Assembly: GCA_003445095.1 (NCBI GenBank)
Contig: DLVS01000800.1
Coordinates: forward strand, 1-18,983
Length of the DNA: 18,983 nt
Origin: Verrucomicrobiales bacterium
Lineage (GTDB): Bacteria; Verrucomicrobiota; Verrucomicrobiia; Limisphaerales; UBA9464
Direction of reading: 5' to 3'
This document shows positions 1 through 9,000 of the stretch, one piece after another; position 1 is the stretch's first letter, and each line of letters opens with the position of its first letter. The position numbers were made by a program, and so were the translations under genes. Below the pieces are notes generated by a model, which saw only the letters and a list, made by a program, of their open reading frames with translations, did not search any database and was not told where the DNA came from.

Positions 1-1
1 T

Positions 2-157
2 TTCGTGCGGCAAATTGCCCGCAAGGTCACGGTTTTGCACCAGGGCCACGTCTTGTGCGAAGGCACGGTCGACCAAGTGCAAAATGATGAACGAGTGATC
101 GAGGTGTACCTCGGTCGCAAAAAGAAGGACAAGTCGGGGCCTTTCGTTCACGTATGA
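2..157 (+). CDS. urtD: Urea ABC transporter ATP-binding protein UrtD, C-terminal end (partial)
   Basis: Only the last 51 codons lie in the window; the gene starts before base 1. The frame is open from base 2 to a TGA at 155-157. The visible tail has the VTVLHQGHVLCEGT pattern (the turn after the H-loop in ABC ATPases) and then a VIEVYLGR ending, which is characteristic of UrtD and of the related LivG branched-chain amino acid ATPases. No Walker motifs are visible because they lie upstream. UrtD is one of two cytoplasmic ATPases that power the UrtABCDE urea importer. The identification as UrtD rather than LivG rests mainly on the neighbours: a second ATPase and then urease genes follow directly on the same strand. 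Confidence in an ABC ATPase tail is high; in UrtD specifically it is good. Confidence 0.85.
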   Translation, partial: FVRQIARKVTVLHQGHVLCEGTVDQVQNDERVIEVYLGRKKKDKSGPFVHV

Positions 158-185
158 CCTCACCACGGGATAAGACTTATAATCG

Positions 186-227
186 ATTGACTATTGATTA
201 CTGATTGCCGGCCATTGATCAGTAATC
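186..227 (+). repeat. Degenerate heptamer tandem repeat forming a hairpin before urtE
   Basis: Six consecutive 7-base units fill 186-227. Most resemble ATTGATT; the fourth unit (207-213) is the palindrome GCCGGCC. The block also contains a perfect 10-bp inverted repeat: GATTACTGAT at 196-205 and ATCAGTAATC at 218-227, with a 12-base loop. The hairpin ends seven bases before the urtE ATG, where a ribosome binding site would normally sit. It could be a translational control element, a processing site between urtD and urtE, or simply a mobile or slippage-born intergenic repeat. A T-run typical of a Rho-independent terminator is absent. Confidence 0.6.
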
Positions 228-234
228 GTTTCTT

Positions 235-930
235 ATGCTCTCACTTTCCAACATCTTGGTGAACTACGATGGCTCTCGGATCTTGCGGGATGTCAGCTTG
301 TCGGTCACCGCCGGCCAAGTGGCCTGCCTGATGGGGCGCAACGGCGTGGGCAAGACGACGACGCTTAAATCCATTGTCGGGCTGGTGCGTCCGGAATCGG
401 GTTCGGTTAAACTAGATGCGGAGGAACTTGCCGGTTTATCGCCCGATTCGCGAGCGCGGTCGGGCATCGGTTATGTTCCCCAAGGACGCGATATTTTTCC
501 CAATCTGACCGTGTGGGAGAATTTGCGCATCGGTGCCATTGCGCAGGGCAAGAAGCTCAATGGTGAACTCGATCGTGTGTTCGAGTTGTTTCCGGTTCTC
601 AAAGAGATGTTACAACGTAAGGGTGGAGTGCTCAGCGGCGGGCAACAACAACAGCTCGCCATCGGACGCGCTCTTCTGACCGGACCGAAGGTGCTATTGT
701 TGGATGAGCCGACTGAAGGAATTCAGCCCAACATTATCGATCAGATCGGTGAAACCATCAAAACGCTGCGAGGTATTGGCACCATGGGCATTCTCCTTGT
801 CGAGCAATACCTCGACTTCTGCCTCGATGTCGGCGACTGCTTTTACATCATGGATCGAGGAGCGATCGTGGCCGAGGGGCCCATCGGCCACCTGAACGAC
901 GAGATCGTTCGGCAGCACCTAACCGTTTGA
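235..930 (+). CDS. urtE: Urea ABC transporter ATP-binding protein UrtE
   Basis: A 231-residue ABC ATPase, the usual length for UrtE/LivF. It has Walker A GRNGVGKTT at residues 34-42, a Q-loop around PQGRDIFP (82-89), the signature LSGGQQQQ (133-140), Walker B VLLLDEPTEG (153-162) and an H-loop-equivalent region near residues 186-192, where the usual His is replaced (LLVEQYLDF), as is common in LivF/UrtE-type subunits. The partner of UrtD, it hydrolyses ATP on the cytoplasmic face of the urea importer. The TEGIQP sequence after Walker B is typical of UrtE, and the gene is followed four bases later by ureD, so imported urea is handed straight to urease. The ATG at 235 is the only sensible start; no Shine-Dalgarno is visible, and a hairpin occupies that position. 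UrtE is favoured over LivF because of context. Confidence 0.93.
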   Translation: MLSLSNILVNYDGSRILRDVSLSVTAGQVACLMGRNGVGKTTTLKSIVGLVRPESGSVKLDAEELAGLSPDSRARSGIGYVPQGRDIFPNLTVWENLRIGAIAQGKKLNGELDRVFELFPVLKEMLQRKGGVLSGGQQQQLAIGRALLTGPKVLLLDEPTEGIQPNIIDQIGETIKTLRGIGTMGILLVEQYLDFCLDVGDCFYIMDRGAIVAEGPIGHLNDEIVRQHLTV

Positions 931-934
931 ACAC

Positions 935-1780
935 ATGGTGCCGCGTGTCGACCCGAGCGGACCGGTGAGAGCGGGGGTGGCGCAACTGTGCGTCAAGCGC
1001 GTGGAGGAGGAATCCGCGGTGGTTCGCGCCGAGGCCACAAGTCCCTTGAAGATCCTCACGCCGCGAGCGCGAGGCCAAAGTGTCTGGGCCTACTTAAGCA
1101 GCTACGGTGGGGGGATGGTTGCGGGTGATAGCCATCGACTGGATGTTCGACTCGGGCCTGACGCGCAGGCGTTCTTCGGGACTCAGTCTTCGACGAAAGT
1201 GTATCGAACGCCTGACGGTCGCGTCTGCGAGCAGCGGGCCATTGTCGAAATTGGCGTGGGCGGTTTTCTGGCTTGGGTTCCCGATCCCGTTCAACCCTTC
1301 GCCGGAGCGGTATATCGGCAACACCAGGAGTTTCGTCTTCAAGCCAATTCCAGCCTGGTGTTTCTCGACAGCTTCACCGCTGGTCGCTCCGAGCGGGGCG
1401 AGCACTGGGCATTCACCGAATATCGCAGCCGGACCGAGTTTTGGGTCGGCGGAACGCGACGGCTCGTCGACTCCATTTTCCTAAGTTCCGATCTAAGCTC
1501 GGTGCCGGTGCAACGCCGCATGAGCTCCAACCAGGCGCTCGCCTTACTCGTCCTTTTGGGACCAAAACTCAAAGACGCCTCTCACGAGTTGGTCGGCTCA
1601 ATCGGACGACAACCGATTGGACGAGCCGACGAAGTGCGAGTCAGCGCGAGCCCGCTGGCCGACGGAGTGCTCGTCCGAATCGCTGGCCTGCGCGTGGAGA
1701 CCGTGCGTCAGCGCGTTTCCGAGTTTCTCTCATTTCTGCCAGACCGATTGGGAGACGATCCGTTCGCGCGAAAATGGTAA
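935..1780 (+). CDS. ureD: Urease accessory protein UreD (nickel metallochaperone scaffold)
   Basis: A 281-residue protein of normal UreD length. Recognisable family segments are SPLKILTPR (about residues 36-44), the YLSSYGGGMVAGD stretch typical of UreD/UreH, a GTQSSTKVYR segment, and an LVFLDSFTAGRSERGEHWAF stretch in the middle. UreD binds apo-urease together with UreF and UreG and helps deliver nickel and CO2 to the active site in the cytoplasm. It begins four bases after the urtE stop and is followed 44 bases later by the fused urease small subunit, so it is almost certainly in the same transcript. The ATG at 935 has no clear Shine-Dalgarno; coupling to urtE translation is likely. The partners UreF and UreG, and the nickel donor UreE, are not in this window. 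Confidence 0.93.
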   Translation: MVPRVDPSGPVRAGVAQLCVKRVEEESAVVRAEATSPLKILTPRARGQSVWAYLSSYGGGMVAGDSHRLDVRLGPDAQAFFGTQSSTKVYRTPDGRVCEQRAIVEIGVGGFLAWVPDPVQPFAGAVYRQHQEFRLQANSSLVFLDSFTAGRSERGEHWAFTEYRSRTEFWVGGTRRLVDSIFLSSDLSSVPVQRRMSSNQALALLVLLGPKLKDASHELVGSIGRQPIGRADEVRVSASPLADGVLVRIAGLRVETVRQRVSEFLSFLPDRLGDDPFARKW

Positions 1781-1824
1781 CTCTACTGGACCCATTCGGG
1801 TGACCTACGCTTTCCTTTCCTGTC

Positions 1825-2595
1825 ATGCATTTGACTCCGCGCGAACTGGAAAAGCTGGCCCTGCACAGCGCCGGATTCCTGGCCCAGAAACGCCTCGCCC
1901 GAGGATTGCGCCTCAATTATCCCGAAGCCGTTGCGCTGATTTCGACGCAACTGTTGGAGTTCATTCGCGACGGCCGGCGTGTGGCTGAGCTGATGGACTT
2001 GGGCCGGCAATTTCTCGGCCGGAATCAGGTCCTGTCCGGAGTTCCCGAGATGATTGTGGAGGTTCAAGTGGAAGGCACTTTTCCCGACGGCTCCAAGCTC
2101 GTCACCGTCCACAACCCCGTCGTTTTACAACACGGCAACTTGGCGCTGGCCCTCTTTGGCAGTTTCCTTCCGGTGCCTTCGCTCGAATTGTTTCCGACAC
2201 AACCAAGTGAACCTGTGCCGGGGACTTGTGAGATTGAGACCGGCAAGGTGGAACTGAACTCCGGCCGCGAGAGTATTCATCTCGAGGTAACAAATCTGGG
2301 TGATCGCCCGATCCAAGTGGGAAGTCATTATCATTTCATCGAGACCAATTCATCCCTGCGGTTCGACCGGGCGCGCGCCTATGGCAAACGCCTCAATATT
2401 CCCGCCGGAACCGCGGTCCGATTTGAACCCGGTGAAACCAAGACGGTCCGCCTCGTGGAAATCGCCGGACGCGAGGTGATCCGAGGCGGGAACGGGCTCG
2501 CTTCAGGTCCTGTCAGTGCCGACGGACTGGCCGCCGCGATGAAACAAGTGAAGGCTCGCGGGTTTGCCCACCAGGACGAACTAACGGTTGAATAG
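1825..2595 (+). CDS. ureAB: Fused urease gamma-beta subunit (UreA-UreB)
   Basis: A 256-residue protein made of two urease subunits in one chain. Residues 1 to about 100 are the gamma subunit (starts [10 protein letters not shown], then [18 protein letters not shown], and ends [13 protein letters not shown]). Residues about 133-230 are the beta subunit ([47 protein letters not shown]). A roughly 30-residue linker joins them. The last 25 residues extend beyond the usual beta core. Both subunits are structural parts of the cytoplasmic urea amidohydrolase and support the UreC catalytic subunit. Such gamma-beta fusions are known, for example in Helicobacter, whereas many bacteria keep two genes. 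The gene lies between ureD and ureC; the gap to ureC is 33 bases. The start at 1825 gives the canonical gamma N-terminus and has no obvious Shine-Dalgarno. Confidence 0.96.
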   Translation: MHLTPRELEKLALHSAGFLAQKRLARGLRLNYPEAVALISTQLLEFIRDGRRVAELMDLGRQFLGRNQVLSGVPEMIVEVQVEGTFPDGSKLVTVHNPVVLQHGNLALALFGSFLPVPSLELFPTQPSEPVPGTCEIETGKVELNSGRESIHLEVTNLGDRPIQVGSHYHFIETNSSLRFDRARAYGKRLNIPAGTAVRFEPGETKTVRLVEIAGREVIRGGNGLASGPVSADGLAAAMKQVKARGFAHQDELTVE

Positions 2596-2628
2596 GCTTT
2601 CCGCGCAGAAAAAGAATTTCATTTCGTT

Positions 2629-4344
2629 ATGCCCCACCGAATGAACCGAGCGCACTACGCGGAGATGTTTGGTCCCACGACGGGGGACCGGCTGCGGTTG
2701 GGTGATACTTCGCTCATCCTGGAAGTGGAACGAGATTTCACGGCCTATGGCGACGAATGCAAATTCGGCGGCGGAAAGGTGATCCGCGAAGGCATGGGCC
2801 AGGCTGCGGGCGTGGGTGATGAGATCGCCTTGGATGTGGTCATTACCAATGCCCTGGTGGTGGACCACACCGGAATCTTCAAGGCTGATATTGGTATAAA
2901 GAACGGCCTCATTGCGGGAATCGGCAAAGCGGGCAACCCCGACATGATGGCCGGGGTCTCGGACGGAATGATCGTCGGAGTCACTACCGAGGTTATCGCA
3001 GGGGAGGGACTCATCTTAACTGCGGGCGGTTTAGATACTCATATTCATTTCATTTGCCCCCAGCAAGCGTACGAAGCCATCGCGTCCGGCCTCACGACGA
3101 TGGTCGGCGGCGGCACAGGCCCAGCGGTCGGCAGTTGCGCTACTACTTGTACTCCGGGCTCCTTCAACCTGCGGCTGATGTTGCAAGCGCTCGATACGTT
3201 GCCGCTCAACTTCGGTCTGACGGGAAAAGGGAACACGGCGTTGCCCGCAGGGCTTCCGGAGCAGATCCGAGCGGGTGCTGTCGGCCTCAAACTCCACGAA
3301 GATTGGGGCACGACGCCAGCCGCCATTGACTGTTGTCTCACTGTCGCGGATGAGCACGACGTCCAAGTCACGATTCACACCGACACGCTGAACGAATCCA
3401 CCTTCGTTGAGGGTACCATCGCCGCCTTCAAGGGGCGGACAATTCATACCTATCACTCCGAAGGTGCGGGTGGCGGGCATGCTCCTGATATCATCCGGAT
3501 TTGCGGTGAGCGTAACGTGCTTCCCAGCTCCACCAATCCGACACGGCCGTATACGGTCAACACGCTCGACGAACACCTCGACATGTTAATGGTGTGTCAT
3601 CATCTCGACGCGACCCTGCCGGAGGACGTCGCTTTCGCCGAGAGCCGGATCCGAGGCGAAACGATCGCTGCCGAAGACATCCTCCACGATCTCGGCGCGA
3701 TCAGCATGATGAGCAGCGACAGTCAGGCGATGGGCCGCATCGGCGAGGTCATTACACGAACCTGGCAGACGGCTGACAAAATGCGGAAGCAGCGCGGGAA
3801 ATTGCCCGGCGAGTCGGGCGCCAATGATAATCTGCGAATCAAGCGTTACCTCGCGAAATACACGATCAACCCGGCTCTGGCACACGGCATGGGCCACCTG
3901 ATTGGTTCCGTCGAGGTCGGCAAATTGGCGGACCTGGTCTTGTGGAAGCCGGCGTTCTTCGGCGCCAAGCCTGAGATGGTCATCAAAGGCGGGCTCATTG
4001 CCTGGGCGCAGATGGGAGATCCGAATGCCTCGATTCCGACACCCCAGCCGGTGTTGATGCGCCCGATGTTCGGCAGTTACGGCCGCGCCACCGGATCGAG
4101 TTCGGTGGCATTCGTGAGCCGGTTGAGTCTGGAGGCTGGCGTGGTGCAAAAGTACGGCTTGAACAAACGGCTCGAGGCAGTGCGTGGGTGCCGATCCGTT
4201 TCGAAGAAGGATCTGCGTTGGAACGATGCTACCCCAGTTATTAAGGTGGATCCGGAGACGTACGAGGTCCGCGCCGATGGCGAGTTGTTGCGGTGCGAAC
4301 CCGCCTCATCTTTGCCGCTGGCCCAACGGTACTTTCTGTTCTGA
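2629..4344 (+). CDS. ureC: Urease alpha subunit UreC, catalytic (EC 3.5.1.5)
   Basis: A 571-residue protein, full length for UreC (about 567-572). It hydrolyses urea to ammonia and carbamate using a dinickel centre. Visible ligands are His138 and His140 in [10 protein letters not shown], the carbamylated Lys221 in [12 protein letters not shown], His223 in the same motif, His250 in TIHTDTLNE, His276 in [12 protein letters not shown], and Asp364 in SSDSQAMGR. The mobile-flap Cys323 and His324 lie in MVCHHL. All catalytic residues are intact. The N-terminus [23 protein letters not shown] is canonical; the ATG at 2629 adds four residues to an internal Met at 2641, and either may be used. It is the last gene of the urt-ure block. 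No ureE, ureF or ureG follows, so maturation depends on genes elsewhere. Confidence 0.98.
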   Translation: MPHRMNRAHYAEMFGPTTGDRLRLGDTSLILEVERDFTAYGDECKFGGGKVIREGMGQAAGVGDEIALDVVITNALVVDHTGIFKADIGIKNGLIAGIGKAGNPDMMAGVSDGMIVGVTTEVIAGEGLILTAGGLDTHIHFICPQQAYEAIASGLTTMVGGGTGPAVGSCATTCTPGSFNLRLMLQALDTLPLNFGLTGKGNTALPAGLPEQIRAGAVGLKLHEDWGTTPAAIDCCLTVADEHDVQVTIHTDTLNESTFVEGTIAAFKGRTIHTYHSEGAGGGHAPDIIRICGERNVLPSSTNPTRPYTVNTLDEHLDMLMVCHHLDATLPEDVAFAESRIRGETIAAEDILHDLGAISMMSSDSQAMGRIGEVITRTWQTADKMRKQRGKLPGESGANDNLRIKRYLAKYTINPALAHGMGHLIGSVEVGKLADLVLWKPAFFGAKPEMVIKGGLIAWAQMGDPNASIPTPQPVLMRPMFGSYGRATGSSSVAFVSRLSLEAGVVQKYGLNKRLEAVRGCRSVSKKDLRWNDATPVIKVDPETYEVRADGELLRCEPASSLPLAQRYFLF

Positions 4345-4475
4345 CTCCGAACGCCAGGCATTGGTTCCCCCTCGCTCGCGAAGTGCTAACTCGGCTTGAG
4401 GACCGGGCCGGGGGCCAATCCACGAACCGTCCTTCGTGGAGTCGTGGTAGGAATGGTGGGGCGACGCGTTGCGGA

Positions 4476-4503
4476 GCCATCCGCGGGCGAAGTCGCCGAT
4501 GGC
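4476..4503 (+). other. Hairpin in the ureC to DUF3500-like gap
   Basis: GCCATC (4476-4481) pairs with GATGGC (4498-4503). Inside, GGCG (4486-4489) pairs with CGCC (4494-4497) around a four-base loop, leaving a four-base bulge (4482-4485). No T-run follows, so it is not a classical Rho-independent terminator. It is the only structure seen in the 219-base gap after ureC (4345-4563); the rest of the gap shows no gene or clear promoter. Confidence 0.3.
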
Positions 4504-4563
4504 TATGGTTCCGCTGGCACGCTGGAGGCTTCCCTTTATCCCGCGACGGCGTAGCCTCTTCTT

Positions 4564-5589
4564 ATGCCCGTTTCATCCGAATCCCCTCGCGAGTGCTCCT
4601 GCGAATTGCCGGCCGCCCTGCCTCGCCGCGCCTTCCTCAAAACCACGGCCGCCGGATTGGCCCTGGCCTCCGCAAGCCGAATCTGGTTGCCCCCGGCTGC
4701 TCTGGCCGCGCCGACGGCGCAGTCCGCCTCGGAGACATTAGCGTCCCAGCTCTTCCGTTCTTTATCGCCGGAACAGCGGGCGCTGCTGTGTTTCCAATTC
4801 GATCATCCCCTCCGCGAGGAGATTGATAATAATTGGCTCATCACCAAAAAGCCGATCAGCGAATCGCTCAACCCCGACCAACAGAATTTGGTGCAGCAAA
4901 TTTACCGACAACTGCACGCGCCGGATTTCGTGGACCGAGCGATGCAACAAATCGTCCACGACAGCGAAGGCAAAGGGTTCAACGGCGGAACGTCGGTCGC
5001 GTTGTTTGGCGAACCCGGTTCGGGCCAGTTCGAATTCGTCGTTACCGGCCGCCATTGCACTCGGCGTTGTGATGGCGATTCGGTCGCCGGCGCCGCCTTT
5101 GGCGGACCGATCTTTTACGGACATCAAGCCGGCGACAAAGATAGGGAGCCCTCCGATCATCCGGGGAACGTGTTTTGGTATCAGGCGAAACGGGTGAACG
5201 AAGTCTTCCAGGCGCTCGACGGCAAACAGCGGGAAGTGGCGCTGATCGACGGTCGAAGCCGGCCGGAGCGCGCGACCGAAACGGTTCGCCTGAGCCGACG
5301 ACGCGACGGACTTTCCGGCATCCCGATGGGGAGTCTCGCCGCCGACCAAAGGGGGTTGGTCCGCCAGGTTCTCGCGGATCTGCTCTCGCCTTTCCGCGCC
5401 GCCGATTCAGCCGAAGCTTTGAAACTGATGGATGCGCAAGGACTCGATGATCTCCACTTAGCCTTCTTCAAGCAGCAAGACATGGGGAACGACGGCGTTT
5501 GGGACGTCTGGCAAATCGAAGGGCCGAACATGCTATGGTACTTCCGCGGCGAGCCTCACGTGCACTGCTGGGTCCACATTCGGGCGTGA
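4564..5589 (+). CDS. Tat-exported DUF3500-like protein
   Basis: A 341-residue protein. The N-terminus carries a twin-arginine signal: PRRAFLKTTAAG at residues 20-31, a hydrophobic Ala/Leu stretch, and a likely cleavage after Ala48 (ALA). Such signals export folded, often cofactor-containing proteins to the periplasm. The mature part has LSPEQRALLCFQFDHPLR, a GRHCTRRCDGDS motif, GGPIFYGH, HPGNVFWYQAKRVNEVF and a C-terminal HVHCWVHIRA. The pattern of a Gly-Arg-His-Cys/His motif and a Trp/His-rich end resembles the DUF3500 family, whose function is unknown; I make this assignment from memory of the family and not from a search. The conserved His and Cys residues could bind metal, which is inference. 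The gene is likely a separate unit from urease. Its 3' end is duplicated about 170 bases downstream. Confidence 0.72.
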   Translation: MPVSSESPRECSCELPAALPRRAFLKTTAAGLALASASRIWLPPAALAAPTAQSASETLASQLFRSLSPEQRALLCFQFDHPLREEIDNNWLITKKPISESLNPDQQNLVQQIYRQLHAPDFVDRAMQQIVHDSEGKGFNGGTSVALFGEPGSGQFEFVVTGRHCTRRCDGDSVAGAAFGGPIFYGHQAGDKDREPSDHPGNVFWYQAKRVNEVFQALDGKQREVALIDGRSRPERATETVRLSRRRDGLSGIPMGSLAADQRGLVRQVLADLLSPFRAADSAEALKLMDAQGLDDLHLAFFKQQDMGNDGVWDVWQIEGPNMLWYFRGEPHVHCWVHIRA

Positions 5590-5606
5590 CTGACGGGATC
5601 TCGCGA
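5570..5606 (+). repeat. Direct repeat, copy 1 (3' end of the DUF3500-like gene)
   Basis: These 37 bases cover the last codons and stop of the DUF3500-like gene plus 17 following bases. They recur at 5739-5775 with 34 of 37 bases identical and no gap. The shared part begins GGGTCCACATTCGGGC. Confidence 0.75.
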
Positions 5607-5611
5607 GAGTT

Positions 5612-5735
5612 GGATTTGGCACTTAGACCGGTGCCTCACTGATCCGCCGGATCAGTGGGGAGGATTAGCCGGAGGAGGTGAACGCGGCCACCTGCATCGC
5701 CCAGTACGATGCCGATAGGTGCCCTGTCCCGCAGA
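5612..5735 (-). pseudogene. Duplicated 3' tail of the WD40 gene (fragment)
   Basis: On the minus strand this encodes a short piece, GDAGGRVHLLRLILPTDPADQ followed by a stop. It closely matches GDAGGHVHVLRLILPTDPVD, the C-terminus of the NLR-like WD40 gene that ends at 6022. At the DNA level 5612-5703 aligns with 5996-6086, roughly 80% identical with a one-base indel. The open frame runs on to 6022, but the upstream part does not resemble WD40 repeats or anything I recognise. It is best read as the stub of a former second copy or a duplication scar. Confidence 0.6.
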
Positions 5736-5738
5736 TCG

Positions 5739-5775
5739 GGGTCCACATTCGGGCATGACCGACGGCATCTCGCGA
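5739..5775 (+). repeat. Direct repeat, copy 2 (ectopic copy of the DUF3500-like 3' end)
   Basis: This matches 5570-5606 at 34 of 37 positions. No DUF3500-like coding sequence precedes it here, so only the end of the gene was copied. The rest of the 5590-6021 interval, apart from the two duplications, holds no gene that I can support on either strand. Confidence 0.7.
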
Positions 5776-6021
5776 CGCTGCCAGTGTTACTCTCACTCAG
5801 ATCCTGGCGTAAACGATCGTGAAATGGCTGAACACCGAGCGATGTTGCTCCGTTCGCGCAAACACATCCGCGATAATTGACCCAATCAGGTCCTTCTTCG
5901 ATAGGCACAAGTTCCAAACCAGTATCCAAGCTCCAGGTTGGGCACCCGGGCGCCGGCCGTCGCCAAACAGCCCGCGGTCTCAGCCGCGAAGTATTGGGTT
6001 TGGAGCCTAGATCGATGCCCA

Positions 6022-9000
6022 CTAGTCAACCGGATCCGTGGGAAGGATCAGCCGGAGGACGTGAACGTGGCCACCTGCATCGCCCAAAGCGAGGCTGCGA
6101 TTATCCGGCAAAACGGCGACGGCAGTGACTTCTGCCTCAGCACAAAATTCCGCGAGGCATTCCCCGCGTTCCAGGTCCCAAGTCTTGAGGGTCTTGTCCC
6201 TGGAACCCGAGATGATCCGCAGTCCATCCGGCGTGATCGCCACCGCGAAAACCCCGGACGAATGCCCCTCCAGTGTCCGCAGGCATTCGCCCCGTTCCAA
6301 GTCCCAAACCTTTAGCGTTCTGTCCTCGGAACCCGAGATGATCCGCCGTCCATCCGGCGTGACCGTCACCGCGGAAACCCTAGAGGAATGCCCCTCCAAC
6401 GTGCGCAGGCATTCCCCGCTTTCCAGGTCCCAAACCTTGAGCGTGCTGTCCGCGAAACTGGAGATGATCCGCCGTCCATCCGGCGTGAGCGCTACCGCGG
6501 AAACCGCGTCGGAATGACCCTCGAGCGTGCGCAGCAATTCCCCGCGTTCCAGGTCCCAAACCTTCAGCTTTTTGTCCCAGGAACCTGAGATGATCCGCTG
6601 TCCATCAGGCGTGATCACTGTCGGAATGTCCCTCCAGCGTGCGCAGGCATTCGCCGCATTCCGGATCCCAAACCTTGAACGTTCCGTCCTGGGAACCGGA
6701 GATGATCCGCTGTCCATCCGGCGTGATCGCCACTGCGTTAACACTGAAGGAATGCCCCTCCAGCGTGCGCTGGCATTCCCCGCGTTCAAGGTCCCAAACC
6801 TTCAGCGTGTTGTCCGCCGAACCGGAAATGATCTGCCGTCCATCCGGCGTAAGCGCCACCGCGCAAATCCAGCTGGAATGCCCCTCCAGCGTGCGCACGC
6901 ATTCCCCGCGCTCGAGGTCCCAAACCTTCAGCCTGCTGTCCTTCGAACCCGAGACGATCCGCCGTCCATCCGGCGTGGGCGCCACCGCGAAAACAAGGGC
7001 CGAATGCCCCTCCAACGTCCGACGCAGCGGAGTGCCGAGCGGTGTGAGCGTTGGCCATTGGCTTCGCAGCCAAATACGATCGCGGCGCCTCGCGAGACGG
7101 TCGCGCAGCGCGATCAATCGCGTCGCGGTTGTACCCAAGAGCCGGCTATGGAGTTGGGAAACAACTTGCTCTTTCCGTCGAGTCAAAACATGCGCCGAGA
7201 GACGAAGCGCGTTGGCCAACAGGTCAAATTCGGGCGTTTCGCGCAGACGCTCCACATCGACGAGCAGGGAATTGATGTTGGTCGCTTGCAACTTGGCTTC
7301 GAGCCATTCGTCATTGAGCAGCAGACCAGCCAGACGCTCCTTCTGCCCCGCTTCCGCCAAATGCCATCCGATCCACTGCCACGCGTAGGAATCGGGTAGA
7401 TCCAGAAGGTCTTCCCAGCGCTCTACTAGCTTCACATGAAGCTGCTGCAAATCCGCCTTACGTCGCTTTCTCAGTAGGTCACGCTGCAGATCGTGGAGTC
7501 GTAGCGTCAACGATTCGCCCGGGCAGGCACTCACCGTGGCTAGCGAACGCACTGCCAGGCGGTTCATGACGGCTCGTGTATCCAGGTCGTCCAAACCCCA
7601 CAGCGTTCGCAATGGACTCTCCGGGATATCCACATCTTCGGGGAAGACCGCGAGGTCCAGGTAGCGAGCCCGATCGTCTTCCGGCAGCGCTTCGACACTG
7701 ACGTCCAATGCGCGGAGCAAATGTGGATACGGGTATTCGGGGAACGCTTTCTTGAGCGCATCAAGGTCGGAACGCTGCAGTCGAGTGAGCGCGTCCTTCC
7801 AGCCTGTGGGCCCGAGCCGAACCAAGGCACCCACCGCGGCCAACGCCAGCGGCAACCGTCCGCATTCCTTGACAATCTCCTCGGCTTCGGCGGGCAACGC
7901 GTCGGCCGGTCTTCCTGACCATTCCGCCAGGATCTTCAGGGACTCCAGTGGCGACAGCAGATCCAACCGCTGCTCCTGTGCACCCAGTCCCACAAGTACT
8001 TCGGCGTTGCGAGTGGTCACCAACAGCCGGCAACCGGCGGGGATCGCGCGAAACAGGCTCGCATGGTCTGCCTCCCACACGTCATCGAGAATAACCAGGA
8101 CCTTGCGCCCGGTCAGTGCCTCTCGAATGGCGTCAGCGCATTCCCGCACCGTCGCCAATCCCGGGACTTCCCCGGTCAAGGCTTTCAGCAACGCCCCTTG
8201 CAGCTCGATCAGGTTGGGCTGTTGGCCGACGCTCAGCCAGACAACGCCGTCGGGGAACCCTTTGCGAATGTCGGTATCATGGGCTGCGGCAGCTGCGAGC
8301 GCGCTTTTGCCCAAACCGCCCATGCCTTGCACGCCGATCGCTTGGCCTTGTCCCGTGATCGCGACGTGAGAGCTACTGTCCTTGAGCAGTGACTCCTTGA
8401 GTGCCTCCAACGGTGCTGGTCGCGGGAGGAAATGGGGCGGTAACGCGGGCACACCATGCAGGGTTGCTGCCGTCGGCGCAGATCTCATTTCGCCCTCGGA
8501 GAAAAGTCTCTGCGCTTTACGCGGAGCCACCTTACGCAGGGACCCAGTCGGTCCCCGCTCGACAAGCTGTTGGCCCGTCAAGACGGCGTAGAGCCCTTCG
8601 TAACCAGTCCGCCCTTCACGAACCAGCGGACTGTAGTGGGTGTGGTTCCTAAGAGGCTCTGGAATGTAGCGCGCTTCTGATTGGTTGAAGACGAGCGGAA
8701 CAAACTTCGTGGATTTCGCCCCCGCTTGATAGAGCTCACTCGTGATGATGGCTCCCTCCCATGTTGCGCCCAATCCGTGGTCCGGCTCTTCCTCACCCCA
8801 AAACCGTCGGTGATACGTCTGCGTGCAGACCATTAAGACGAAGTCGGCCCATTGAATCCGGTCACGCATCCACTTCGGCCAACCTCCCGCCGGAGATCCT
8901 TGAACGTCCTGGTCGATTTGGACTTCAAGTCCCTCACTCTTGAGTTGGTCGGCTAAACTCAAGACGCGCTCGGCATGCTCCGCCGAATCGTGGCTGTAGC

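Noticed and set aside
3031..4149. Long minus-strand open frames inside ureC (for example 3031-3576 and 3586-4149)
   Set aside because: They lie antisense to a fully conserved urease gene, resemble no family, and are expected by chance in GC-rich coding sequence.
5636..6022. A complete 128-residue minus-strand gene
   Set aside because: Only its last ~25 residues match anything (the WD40 gene tail). The rest is unlike a protein family, so it is annotated as a fragment.
6601..6625. Programmed ribosomal frameshifting to join the two WD40 frames
   Set aside because: There is no slippery sequence, and the spacing is exactly 14 bases short of the repeat period, which points to a deletion.
6154..7021. 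A CRISPR-like or satellite explanation for the 126-bp periodic array
   Set aside because: The units are contiguous, have no spacers, and translate as WD40 repeats with one consistent frame on each side of the deletion.
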